IMG/VR virus record: IMGVR_UViG_3300034104_002572 | Span: 1-35,980 of that record | Strand: one strand, 5' to 3' | Length of the DNA stretch: 35,980 nucleotides | DNA from: a virus | Shown: in pieces, positions 8,210 through 15,444 of the stretch | Layout of the letters: every line of letters starts with the position of its first letter | Position numbering within the stretch: position 1 is the first letter of the stretch | Position numbers and translations under genes: made by a program | The notes under the pieces: model-generated | Database searches by the model: none | Told to the model about the DNA's origin: nothing | The model's input: the letters and a program-made list of their open reading frames with translations, nothing else

Positions 8210-10534
8210 TTAAGCGAATGAATTCGGCGCACCATATTGTGATTGTACTGTATTAAGACGTAATAAAGTATCAGTGTTAGCTTGAACATTTACAGATATT
8301 GGACGATTAGCTATAGCGTCTAAATCAGCTTTAGTTATTCCTCCACCACCTCCAATCATACTAGCAGCATTTGGTGCGGCTACTACTTGATCAGCAGGAT
8401 CAGTAATAAATGATCCTTTAGGACCTGATATTAATAAACCACCTGATGGGCTAATAGCGGCGTCTCCTACTTTTTTGGCTTCCATATCACTTGTAATACT
8501 ATCAAAAGTACCCATAATTGATGATACAGCGGCTATAATAGCTATAGCACCTAAACCAAAAGTAACAGCTGAAGCCGCGGTGGCTGCACCTGCACCCATG
8601 ATACCTGCTTCAACAGCAGCTACGCCTAATTGTACCACAGCTTTAGTTAATCCTAATACTAATTTTCCTCCAACTAATATAACAATAGCACTAATTATCT
8701 TTTCAATAGCTGAAAATATACCTTTTAAATTCTCAGCGTTACTGATAAAATTAGCAAATTTTTCAATCATATGAAGCATAGGACCACCAGCTATTTCAGT
8801 GAATGTTTCCTTTAATTTTTCAACAGCAGCTTGGAATTTTTCTTGAGCACCAATTTGAGCGGCTTGAGCAGCTAACTCTTCACCATTAGAGGCTTGTTTA
8901 ACACTAGCCATAAACTCATCTAGTTTACCTTGTTTGGCAGCTAATCTAGCTTGTTCTTCAAAAGCTGCTTTTGTAGCAAACGCTGTTCCTTTTAATAATT
9001 CTTGTTGTTTATAAGAATCAGCTAATTCATCAGCAGACATACCAATTGATTTAGCTATAGCATCTTGTTGAATAACATTTAGTTTTTGGAATTCATCTAG
9101 ACCACCTAATTGACCTAATAATTCAGAGGCAGCTTCAGTTGTTTTACCTTGTAAAGCTAAAGATCTAGCTTTTTCATAATTAAGACTTTTACCAGTCAAT
9201 AATTCAGCTTCTAACTCATTTGTAATTGATGATTCAAAATCTAGAAGTGAACTAGATATTTTTTTAGATTGCTCTAGACTAATACCTAATTTTTGAGCTT
9301 GTATAACAGCAGCAGCTATACGTTTAGGATCATTACCTAAATTAGCTGATAAAGTACCACTAACTTTAGTAACTTCAGTCATTATCTTTTTGAAGTTAAG
9401 AGCAATACCTGTTTCTTGTCTAAATTTAACTACCTGATCACCTATTTCATTTGTTACTTTTTCAGCTGATTTTCCTTGTAAACCAGCTAATTGCTCTAAT
9501 TTAGTAGCTGTTTCTGCTTCTAATCCCATTTGTTTAGTTAAAACAACATGGTCTGCTAATTGTTTTTCAGTAAATAAACCTGCTGTACCTAAACCTTCAT
9601 TTAAACTATTAGTGGCTTCAATTTGAGAATGTATTGTAAATAAAGCACCATTTAAGTTTTTATTATATTGACCAGCATTATAGCCAGCTATCATAAAGTT
9701 TTTCTGGAGTATATGAGCGCCATCTTTAGATATGCCTAAATTCTTAGCCATACTAGTCATGTGCTTATCCACTTCAAGAGCAGCTTTCACCATCATTCCA
9801 AAAATACCAACTATACTAGTTACAATAACTAAAGGATCAGAAAATGCTTTTGTTAAACCACCAGCAAATCCACCTATTGATGCTCCTAGTATTTTAAATT
9901 TATCAGCTATACTAGCTGTTTTATTTTCAGATACACCTAAAGCTTTAGCTTTAGCTTCAGCTGCTTTTCTAGCAGCTTCAAATGGTTTTTGTAAATTTTT
10001 AGCGCCTATTTTTTCTAGTAAAGTCTCAGATATTCTTAAAAAATCACCTGTGGCACCAGTAGCCTTATTTAAATTTTCAGTTTTCTTAATTCTAGCCTCA
10101 ATTAAAGATACTGTTTCTTCTTCTAAAAGAAAATTTTGTTGAGCTGCTCTTAATAACGCTATTTCTTCATCAGTTAAATCTCTTCTAACTGAGAGATCCT
10201 CTCTAACTAGATCAACAATACCTTTTTGTGTGGCTAATGTAGAAGCAGCTGTTTTTAAATTATCTAAATTAGTTCTAGCTTTAGATTTTAATTTATCTAA
10301 ATTTTCTTTAGTTAATTTAGTTTCACTTTCTTCATTACGTAAAATCTCATTAGAGATATCTCGCAATGATGAGTATTGTTTTTTTGCAGTTGTAAGTGAT
10401 CTTTCTTGATTACCTAACTCATCACCAATCTCTCTAAGAAGATCACGTTGATCTCTAGCCGCATCAGCTAATGATCTTTCAATAGCTAACAGTCGTTCCG
10501 CTCGTTGTATTTCTTCTGCTGTAGGAGGTGGCAT
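8210..10534 (-). CDS. Tail tape measure protein
   Basis: This 774-residue protein sets tail length and is packed inside the tube. The first ~200 residues are long amphipathic helices rich in Glu/Lys/Leu (coiled coil). A hydrophobic stretch at about 215-255 (ILGASIGGFAGGL...PLVIVTSIVGIFGMMVKAAL) and a second at about 605-680 (ISAIVILVGGKLVLGL ... GAGAATAASAVTFGLGAIAIIAAV) fit the membrane-inserting segments of tape measures. The middle is Ala/Leu/Gln-rich helix. The C-terminus is a Gly-rich linker plus ITKADLDAIANRPISVNV. At about 0.15 nm per residue, 774 residues would fit a tail of roughly 115 nm. It follows the chaperone-like gene pair and a terminator, and precedes the baseplate genes, the standard order for long-tailed phages. 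Confidence 0.88.
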   Translation of the reverse strand: MPPPTAEEIQRAERLLAIERSLADAARDQRDLLREIGDELGNQERSLTTAKKQYSSLRDISNEILRNEESETKLTKENLDKLKSKARTNLDNLKTAASTLATQKGIVDLVREDLSVRRDLTDEEIALLRAAQQNFLLEEETVSLIEARIKKTENLNKATGATGDFLRISETLLEKIGAKNLQKPFEAARKAAEAKAKALGVSENKTASIADKFKILGASIGGFAGGLTKAFSDPLVIVTSIVGIFGMMVKAALEVDKHMTSMAKNLGISKDGAHILQKNFMIAGYNAGQYNKNLNGALFTIHSQIEATNSLNEGLGTAGLFTEKQLADHVVLTKQMGLEAETATKLEQLAGLQGKSAEKVTNEIGDQVVKFRQETGIALNFKKIMTEVTKVSGTLSANLGNDPKRIAAAVIQAQKLGISLEQSKKISSSLLDFESSITNELEAELLTGKSLNYEKARSLALQGKTTEAASELLGQLGGLDEFQKLNVIQQDAIAKSIGMSADELADSYKQQELLKGTAFATKAAFEEQARLAAKQGKLDEFMASVKQASNGEELAAQAAQIGAQEKFQAAVEKLKETFTEIAGGPMLHMIEKFANFISNAENLKGIFSAIEKIISAIVILVGGKLVLGLTKAVVQLGVAAVEAGIMGAGAATAASAVTFGLGAIAIIAAVSSIMGTFDSITSDMEAKKVGDAAISPSGGLLISGPKGSFITDPADQVVAAPNAASMIGGGGGITKADLDAIANRPISVNVQANTDTLLRLNTVQSQYGAPNSFA

Positions 10535-10556
10535 CTATCAAATTTTAATATCGGGT

Positions 10557-10564
10557 ATAAATAT
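10557..10564 (-). promoter_or_regulatory. Putative late-promoter-like element before tape measure
   Basis: Coding strand TAATATTTATACCC, core 23 bases upstream of the tape measure ATG and immediately after a terminator hairpin (10566-10591). Same octamer as at the other gene junctions. Confidence 0.4.
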
Positions 10565-10565
10565 T

Positions 10566-10591
10566 AAAGCGCCCTATTTTTTGGGCGCTTT
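10566..10591 (-). terminator. Terminator-like hairpin overlapping the chaperone-extension stop
   Basis: A perfect 9-bp stem (AAAGCGCCC / GGGCGCTTT) with an 8-base loop. On the minus strand it is followed by AATATTTATA, a weak U tract. The UAG stop of the upstream ORF lies at the loop/stem boundary. The plus strand has the better T run after the stem, but there are no plus-strand genes. Confidence 0.6.
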
Positions 10592-10864
10592 TATTTTTGA
10601 TGTAAAATCAGCTTGTGGAACATTTGGACGGGCTAGTGGCTTGCTTGATGAGGTTGATGATTTTTTTACTGCTTGTTCTTCAGCCTCAGCTTTTTTATCT
10701 AGATAATCCTGTATTTTTCGTATATGATAACGCCTATAAGATATAGGCATATTATAAACAGTATCATAAGGAAACCCACCACGTCCATGATAAACTAAAT
10801 CATGAACCTCAGACATATACACTGTCTTATAGGCTGGAGTCAGGCCAAAGAAAGCTAATGCCAA
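10574..10864 (-). CDS. Tail assembly chaperone extension (probable frameshift partner)
   Basis: A 96-codon ORF directly upstream of the tape measure, overlapping the end of the gp26-like gene in the +1 (equivalently -2) frame. The annotated start is a TTG at 10864; the first ATG (10816) would remove FFGLTPAYKTVY, which looks like part of the domain. The sequence FFGLTPAYK...EVHDLVYHGRGGF..DTVYNMP..YRRYHIRKIQDYL resembles the second half of frameshifted tail-chaperone pairs, and its C-terminus is charged and Pro/Ser-rich. The frame is open back to a TAG at 10886-10888, so it may be made only as a fusion to the upstream protein (about 331 residues) by frameshifting near 10845-10856. It would guide tube polymerisation around the tape measure. 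The family is inferred from position and pattern. Confidence 0.65.
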   Translation of the reverse strand: MALAFFGLTPAYKTVYMSEVHDLVYHGRGGFPYDTVYNMPISYRRYHIRKIQDYLDKKAEAEEQAVKKSSTSSSKPLARPNVPQADFTSKIKAPKK

Positions 10865-11570
10865 TAGGCAAATTGACGCCCTCCACTACGTCACCATTAT
10901 CTTTAGTATAATCAAACTTAAGACTAAGTTCTGGGGTTACTTTGATAATATATTTACGTAGTTCTCTTAAGTCAGATATTAACATATTATCTACAAACTC
11001 ACGAATATTTGTTGTATCTCTATCGCCATTAATAGCTATAATAGTATGTTTTAATCGAGTTGTTTGATCAAATGAACCTTGTGGATTTATCTTTTTTAAA
11101 CCTTGAATTTCTCTATCAATCTTTTTCTCATCACCATGTGTTAATAACTTAAATGTCACAGTAACATTAGCTTTAGGTAAATGAAAATCAAATTCATTTC
11201 TACCTGGTTTTATATTTTCATTAAGTGGTAATGGATCAACTGATGATAAATCAAAATTTATTTTTTGTCCATCATATTCAAATTCATAATCTTTACCATA
11301 ACCTAAAATACGAGCGGCTACTAATAAAGCATTTTTATCACAGATTAATAGATCATCATAATTGATAGAAGTAACAATCATTGATTGTAATAATTTATCA
11401 ATAACTGTTCCATTTTTTAAAAAGTTAACATTAGTTAAAATGTCTTCTTCTTTAGCTGACATATACTTCATTTCAAGTACACCTTTAGATAATAGTGATT
11501 CAGCTGGGTAAGGTAAACCCTTAGATGGTAATTCAATCTGCTCTGTTGGGAACTTTAATTTTTCTTCCAT
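10827..11570 (-). CDS. T4 gp26-like baseplate/tail assembly protein
   Basis: A 247-residue protein. The opening LKFPTEQIELPSKGLPYPAESLLSKGVLEMKYMSAKEEDILTN is the hallmark of the T4 base-plate family (gp26-like, PF12322 as I recall it): an LPSKG.PYP turn, then an E..Y.SA.EE..L helix. Next come a KLL..SI/M-type helix, a 'LLICDKNALLVAARILGYG' helix and a beta segment (YEFEYDGQKINFDL). In T4 this protein is needed for hub assembly; it is placed here where other phages encode tail assembly chaperones, just before the tape measure. The last 59 bases overlap the next ORF in another frame (see the frameshift site). The start ATG at 11570 follows a terminator and an ATATTTAT element. Confidence 0.78.
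   Translation of the reverse strand: MEEKLKFPTEQIELPSKGLPYPAESLLSKGVLEMKYMSAKEEDILTNVNFLKNGTVIDKLLQSMIVTSINYDDLLICDKNALLVAARILGYGKDYEFEYDGQKINFDLSSVDPLPLNENIKPGRNEFDFHLPKANVTVTFKLLTHGDEKKIDREIQGLKKINPQGSFDQTTRLKHTIIAINGDRDTTNIREFVDNMLISDLRELRKYIIKVTPELSLKFDYTKDNGDVVEGVNLPIGISFLWPDSSL
10845..10856 (-). other. Candidate +1 ribosomal frameshift site
   Basis: Within the overlap the zero frame reads AGC TTT CTT TGG. A +1 slip of the Phe tRNA from TTT to TTC gives ...I-S-F-F-G-L-T-P, joining the gp26-like protein to the downstream ORF without loss of its FFGLTP start. A CTT-to-TTT slip in the next codon is also possible, as is a -2 slip. UUU-C and CUU-U are known kinds of +1-prone codons (influenza PA-X, prfB). 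No stimulatory structure was established. Confidence 0.4.
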
Positions 11571-11593
11571 AACGTTTTATTAATTTTATATAT

Positions 11594-11601
11594 ATAAATA
11601 T
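11594..11601 (-). promoter_or_regulatory. Putative late-promoter-like element before gp26-like gene
   Basis: Coding strand GTATATTTATATAT, core 24 bases upstream of the ATG at 11570 and just downstream of the terminator at 11612-11640. Matches the recurrent octamer. Confidence 0.4.
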
Positions 11602-11611
11602 ACAAAAAATA

Positions 11612-11640
11612 AAGGAGCCGTCCAAAAGGACGGCTCTTAA
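11612..11640 (-). terminator. Rho-independent terminator after the tail tube gene
   Basis: A perfect 9-bp GC-rich stem (GAGCCGTCC / GGACGGCTC) closes a 4-base TTTT loop (minus strand). It is followed on the minus strand by CTTTATTTTTTG, a good U tract. It lies about 20 bases after the tube stop and ends the sheath-tube unit. Confidence 0.85.
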
Positions 11641-11659
11641 TATTTGCACTGTGTTTAGA

Positions 11660-12145
11660 TTAGTAGTTCAATACACAATAATCCATAGCGATTGTCATGC
11701 TGATGCTAACATAAGCTTCGTTAGCCCAATCATATTCACCAAAGTTAGCTTCTTTAACATAAGCTCCCATCACTAACCATTCACCAACAACATCACCTAC
11801 TGGACCTAAAACTTCTAATGTAATATTTTTCTTATAGAAGTCTGAGTAACCATCACGGCCTGTTACTGATTCATGTGCTAAACGAGCCCATTCCATTACA
11901 GCTTGAGCACCACTTGGAGTTACTGGATCGTAAAGTTCCATTGACATATCATTCCACCTAACTTTACCTTTTACTTTACGGTAAACGTTGATATGGTCTA
12001 ATATGATTTCACCAGCGTTAAATGATGGAGATGCAACTTTTCTAACTAAGTAAGTTGGAATACCACCTATTCTCATTAAGAAACGATTTTGAACTTTAGG
12101 TTCAAACGCTGTAAACATTATTTCGGTAGGGTCTAATACTGCCAT
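11660..12145 (-). CDS. Tail tube protein (T4 gp19-like)
   Basis: A 161-residue protein, almost the same length as T4 gp19 (163). It polymerises as hexameric rings to form the inner tail tube through which DNA passes. Family features are NRFLMRIGGIPTYLVRKVASPSF near the N-terminus, RKVKGKVRWNDMSMELYDPV in the middle (the typical V.W.D..L...DP strand), AVMEWARLAHE, and a C-terminal ANFGEYDWANEAYVSISMTIAMDYCVL strand pair. It is encoded directly after the sheath with a 37-base gap and is followed by a strong terminator, the usual high-expression structural pair. An ATATTTAT element lies 17 bases upstream of the start. Confidence 0.92.
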   Translation of the reverse strand: MAVLDPTEIMFTAFEPKVQNRFLMRIGGIPTYLVRKVASPSFNAGEIILDHINVYRKVKGKVRWNDMSMELYDPVTPSGAQAVMEWARLAHESVTGRDGYSDFYKKNITLEVLGPVGDVVGEWLVMGAYVKEANFGEYDWANEAYVSISMTIAMDYCVLNY

Positions 12146-12161
12146 TGTATTGTTATTTTAT

Positions 12162-12169
12162 ATAAATAT
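12162..12169 (-). promoter_or_regulatory. Putative late-promoter-like element before tail tube
   Basis: Coding strand TAATATTTATATAA, core 17 bases upstream of the tube ATG in the 37-base sheath-tube gap. No terminator precedes it here, so it could give extra tube mRNA. Confidence 0.35.
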
Positions 12170-12182
12170 TAATAGATTAAGT

Positions 12183-14336
12183 TTATGAACCGAATTCTAC
12201 ACCAGTTGGTAAGATGTTGAAATCTAAGAGGATAAATTCAGCTGTACGAGTTGGTTGTAAGTAAATTTGTCCTACTAATTGATTACGATCAATTACATCT
12301 GGAGTGTTATTTGTATCATCCATTACAACTCTGAAGGCGTATAAACCTTGTCTTTGTTGTACTGATTCAAGATATGGAGTAACTGTGTTTATAAAAGCAT
12401 TTCTTGTAGTAGCTGTATTTTGTTCAAATACTAAGTTTTCAGCTACGTTACCAATATATCTCTTAAGCGCAATTAATAATCTACGAACATTGATACGATC
12501 TAAAGCACTAGCTTTTTTCTGTAATGTTTTCTGACCAAATGCAGCTACACCAATATTAGGGAAAGTAGAGATTGGATTAACTTTACCAGCATATAAATTA
12601 TCACGATCTGTTGGAGATAATTTTCTTTCAGCTTGTAATACATTACCTAATCCACCTCTTGTTAAACCAGCTGGGGCAAACCATTCAGCACTCACATTAT
12701 CATTGAAAGCATATACACCTGGCATAATTGTTGAAGCTGGAACCCATACACGTTTGCCAGTTTCTTGAGATATTACTTGAACCCAAGGCCAATAAGCACC
12801 TGCGTAGTTAGTATCTAAACCAGCTGCTTGATTAGTCACAGTTTTAAGTGTAACATTGTATGGTGATAAATCAGTAATATAGAAACAATCACCTCTGTTT
12901 TCAGCTAAACTGATAAAACTACCTACAGCTGAAGAGTGTAATGATTGGATCAAACCTGGAGTTGCTAATAAGGCGAAATCAAATTCATCTTTATTACTTA
13001 ATAAAGCAGAAGCTGTAACGTAGCTACCTTGAAGTAAACCTTGAGTTGTTGAACCAATATTATTAAATAATGTGTCGCCAATACTAGCTAAATCATTACC
13101 AGCAGCACCACCAAAAGCACCACCTTCAGATCCACTACCATTTACTGGAATAGAAGCTGTGTATTCATTTTTAGCGTTTCCAGCATTATCAAAATAATTT
13201 GGAGTTGTATAGTTAACTTGGCTTACACGAACATAGCGACTATTATTAGCATAATCACCTATAGTTTGAATATAGTATTGACCATCAGCATCTTTAATAG
13301 CTAATTTTCTTTGGTTACCTATAACAGCCTCTAAGTAGTTTGGTTGATTTGGATCTAATGATAAGTTACTAAATGTTTCTAAAACAGTCTTACTATTATC
13401 ATTATCATCACCTTGACGAACTAATAATGTGAATGTACCGCTTGAAGTGTCAGTATTTTGGACTTCCCATCTTACATTCATATTAGAACCACTAGCTAAT
13501 GAACCATCAGATAAAATAGAACCTGAGTTGTTCATTATAAAGCCAGTAGATAAAGTTTCTAGTACAAATGTTGGGATTGTACTTGAAGCAACACTTCCTC
13601 CACCAAATACTGACTGTGATGGGAACTGTTGTATATTGTAATACCAATCTTGTCCACCATACCAATTAGTGTTATTTAAAGCTGTACCAGCTGAAGAAGC
13701 GGTAACAGAAAATACATTAGTTGATGTATTATAACTAGCTGATAACTGATTACTAAGAGATGTGTTATTAATAAATTCTGATGCTGAAACGCCAAAGTTA
13801 TCAGCATTCCATGTAGTACCACCATCTGGTGTGGCATCTATATAGTAGTAAGTTTGTCCAGCGAATTGATTAGTAAATGTAGCGTTTGAAGCTACAATGA
13901 TAATGTTGTCTTGAGATCCCATATCAAATATGAAACTCTTATTCCAACTATTAAACATAGCATCAGTTAATACCATACTAGCTGAAGCTTTAGTGTTTGT
14001 ACCACCAGTGACATTATTTGGAATTAAACTAGATGTAGCTGAAGTATAAGTTTCATCAGTTACTCTTGTGATTAAAGCTGTAGTACCACCTTGTTGGAAA
14101 TAGTTTCTAGCAGTTATTGATGTTAGGAACTCATAATTAGCACCACCACTAGTGAACAAGCCACCAAATTTGTTTTTGAAGTCACTATAAGAAGTAACTA
14201 CAGTTGGTACGTTAACGGGGCCAGTAACAGTTGGACCTACTAAGGCTAAACCAACAGTAACTGGATTCTGTGTTATTTGAGATAAGTCATTCTCACGTGT
14301 TAGAACACCTGGAGAAATTAATGTTTCTTGCGCCAT
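12183..14336 (-). CDS. Contractile tail sheath protein
   Basis: A 717-residue protein (T4 gp18 is 659) that forms the contractile outer tail. The N-terminus SPGVLTRENDLSQI...PVTVGLALVGPTVTGPVNVP is the standard sheath opening (SPGV...E.D.S), followed by V.SYSDFKNKFGGL. The variable, surface-exposed middle is Ser/Asn/Gly/Thr-rich (about 100-400). The C-terminal half carries conserved sheath elements: DRINVRRLLIALKRYIGNVAENLVFEQNT, then NTVTPYLESVQQRQGLYAFRVVMDDTNNTPDVIDRNQLVGQIYLQPTRTAEFILLDF. The tail tube gene follows. It starts a new unit after a terminator. The presence of a sheath defines the phage as a myovirus. Confidence 0.95.
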   Translation of the reverse strand: MAQETLISPGVLTRENDLSQITQNPVTVGLALVGPTVTGPVNVPTVVTSYSDFKNKFGGLFTSGGANYEFLTSITARNYFQQGGTTALITRVTDETYTSATSSLIPNNVTGGTNTKASASMVLTDAMFNSWNKSFIFDMGSQDNIIIVASNATFTNQFAGQTYYYIDATPDGGTTWNADNFGVSASEFINNTSLSNQLSASYNTSTNVFSVTASSAGTALNNTNWYGGQDWYYNIQQFPSQSVFGGGSVASSTIPTFVLETLSTGFIMNNSGSILSDGSLASGSNMNVRWEVQNTDTSSGTFTLLVRQGDDNDNSKTVLETFSNLSLDPNQPNYLEAVIGNQRKLAIKDADGQYYIQTIGDYANNSRYVRVSQVNYTTPNYFDNAGNAKNEYTASIPVNGSGSEGGAFGGAAGNDLASIGDTLFNNIGSTTQGLLQGSYVTASALLSNKDEFDFALLATPGLIQSLHSSAVGSFISLAENRGDCFYITDLSPYNVTLKTVTNQAAGLDTNYAGAYWPWVQVISQETGKRVWVPASTIMPGVYAFNDNVSAEWFAPAGLTRGGLGNVLQAERKLSPTDRDNLYAGKVNPISTFPNIGVAAFGQKTLQKKASALDRINVRRLLIALKRYIGNVAENLVFEQNTATTRNAFINTVTPYLESVQQRQGLYAFRVVMDDTNNTPDVIDRNQLVGQIYLQPTRTAEFILLDFNILPTGVEFGS

Positions 14337-14360
14337 GTTTTGAATAGATTTTGTCTAATG

Positions 14361-14368
14361 ATAAATAT
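14361..14368 (-). promoter_or_regulatory. Putative late-promoter-like element before tail sheath
   Basis: Coding strand ATATATTTATCATTAG, core 25 bases upstream of the sheath ATG and about 20 bases downstream of the terminator at 14388-14422. Confidence 0.4.
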
Positions 14369-14387
14369 ATAGAGTGTGTTATAAAAC

Positions 14388-14422
14388 GAAGAAGCCCCGA
14401 CATTGCTGTCGAGGCTTTCTTC
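14388..14422 (-). terminator. Rho-independent terminator between small genes and sheath
   Basis: On the minus strand an 11-bp stem (AAGCCTCGACA / TGTCGGGGCTT, one G-U pair) closes a GCAA tetraloop, a stable GNRA type. The stem is extended by GAAG/CTTC past a one-base bulge. GTTTTAT follows. It lies in the longest gap of the window (14337-14453), after the 76-residue gene, and separates the fibre/modification genes from the sheath. Confidence 0.82.
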
Positions 14423-14453
14423 TATATTAACTCCTAACACCTAACAATACATA

Positions 14454-14684
14454 TTACGGTTTTACTTCTCCTGTATCAAGATCAATAGATCCTTGACCAT
14501 ACTTTTCTTGCAACTGTTTAGCAATTTGTTTTTCCTTACTAATTAATTCTTTTTGCATTTCTAATAAAGACGATTTTTGTAATTCTAAATCACCTACAGC
14601 TTGAGCTAAATTAGTATATTCTTGTCTAAGATCTTTAACAGTTTGTAATTCATCCGCTGTTAATTTTTTAGCGACAATACCCAT
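14454..14684 (-). CDS. Small coiled-coil protein
   Basis: A 76-residue protein made almost wholly of one amphipathic helix rich in Leu/Glu/Gln/Lys (about 8-63: TADELQTVKDLRQEYTNLAQAVGDLELQ...LISKEKQIAKQLQEKYG), ending in a short acidic DLDTGEVKP tail. No enzyme motif is present. It starts 2 bases after the 153-residue gene and ends before a strong terminator. It may be a small scaffold, chaperone or structural component; function unknown. Confidence 0.75.
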   Translation of the reverse strand: MGIVAKKLTADELQTVKDLRQEYTNLAQAVGDLELQKSSLLEMQKELISKEKQIAKQLQEKYGQGSIDLDTGEVKP

Positions 14685-14686
14685 GA

Positions 14687-15148
14687 TTATTCTTCAATTT
14701 TAATTAACTTAAAAAATGTGTTATAAACACCTTCAGTTTCAACACCTTCAAATTCTTCAAGGCTAAAAGAACGATATTCTAAATCACGCTCTTCATTTAA
14801 CAAAGCATTAAAATCATTTTGAAACTTAACAAAATCTGGATTCACTTCACGTGATTTGATTTCTTTAGTTTCTTCATCAATAACTTCGTTAATGTAAAGT
14901 GGAATACTAATAGCGCCATTTTCTTCTTTACCGTATTTCTTGATTAACTCTTCTTTAAGTTTTTCTACTGATTCTTTTTCAGCAGCTACTTTCTTATTAA
15001 GATCATGTAACCAATACTTTGTAGTTAATTTGATTTTTTCGCTCAATAAGCCTTTTGATAATACTTCACCTGTTTGTTGGTTAGTGACACCATTTAATTC
15101 AGCTTCAAGTTGATAAAATTCCGATAACTTCAATGTAATTTTTTCCAT
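14687..15148 (-). CDS. Unknown helical protein
   Basis: A 153-residue acidic, Lys/Glu-rich protein (MEKITLKLSEFYQLEAELNG...) with long helices at about 10-75 and a more beta-like centre (GAISIPLYINEVIDEETKEIKSREV). The C-terminus is FKLIKIEE. No membrane segment or catalytic motif was seen. It lies 3 bases downstream of the membrane-anchored 80-residue gene and 2 bases upstream of the coiled-coil gene, so the three form a co-translated group. Family not recognised. Confidence 0.72.
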   Translation of the reverse strand: MEKITLKLSEFYQLEAELNGVTNQQTGEVLSKGLLSEKIKLTTKYWLHDLNKKVAAEKESVEKLKEELIKKYGKEENGAISIPLYINEVIDEETKEIKSREVNPDFVKFQNDFNALLNEERDLEYRSFSLEEFEGVETEGVYNTFFKLIKIEE

Positions 15149-15151
15149 ATA

Positions 15152-15394
15152 TTATTTTTGTGCTTTTTTTACAACTTTTTTAGCAGCTGGTTTCTTAGCG
15201 GCTGCTTTCTTTTTAGGTTCTGCTTTTTTCTTAGCAATAATTTCAGCTATTGGAGCTGGTGTAACTTCTGGAGCTAAATCATCAGTCCATGGGTCGTTAT
15301 TTACTTCTTTTATTTCTTCATTGTGTTTTTGGTTTAAAAGCCATAGGCCAACACCAACACTTAATACAGCAGCGATAATTAAAAATGTTACCAT
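15152..15394 (-). CDS. Membrane-anchored protein with Lys/Ala-rich (H1-like) tail
   Basis: An 80-residue protein. Residues 3-20 (TFLIIAAVLSVGVGLWLL) form one N-terminal transmembrane helix or uncleaved signal anchor. A short acidic linker (DPWTDDLAPEVTPAP) follows, then a C-terminal tail of about 27 residues that is nearly all Lys, Ala and Pro (AKKKAEPKKKAAAKKPAAKK). Such tails resemble histone-H1-like or TonB-linker sequences and could bind DNA, peptidoglycan or an acidic partner. The start ATG at 15394 has an A-rich leader and an ATATTTAT element 16 bases upstream. Function unknown. Confidence 0.75.
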   Translation of the reverse strand: MVTFLIIAAVLSVGVGLWLLNQKHNEEIKEVNNDPWTDDLAPEVTPAPIAEIIAKKKAEPKKKAAAKKPAAKKVVKKAQK

Positions 15395-15409
15395 AATTTT
15401 TTATTTGAT

Positions 15410-15417
15410 ATAAATAT
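15410..15417 (-). promoter_or_regulatory. Putative late-promoter-like element before the 80-residue membrane protein
   Basis: Coding strand ATATATTTATATCA, core 16 bases upstream of the ATG at 15394, in the 50-base gap that ends the enzyme cassette. Confidence 0.35.
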
Positions 15418-15444
15418 ATATAAAAATAGAGAAATAACCAAATT

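Noticed and set aside
9732-10142. 136-codon plus-strand ORF opposite the tape measure
   Set aside because: Antisense shadow of an Ala/Leu/Lys-rich helical gene; the hydrophobic product is what the reverse complement of such codons gives.
14337-14453. Possible small gene in the largest gap
   Set aside because: The gap holds a terminator hairpin and the promoter-like element; no ORF with a plausible start was seen.
8200-15418. T4-type late promoters TATAAATA on the plus strand
   Set aside because: The octamer does appear on the plus strand in several gaps, but no plus-strand genes exist; I interpret the site in the coding orientation instead (see the ATATTTAT finding).
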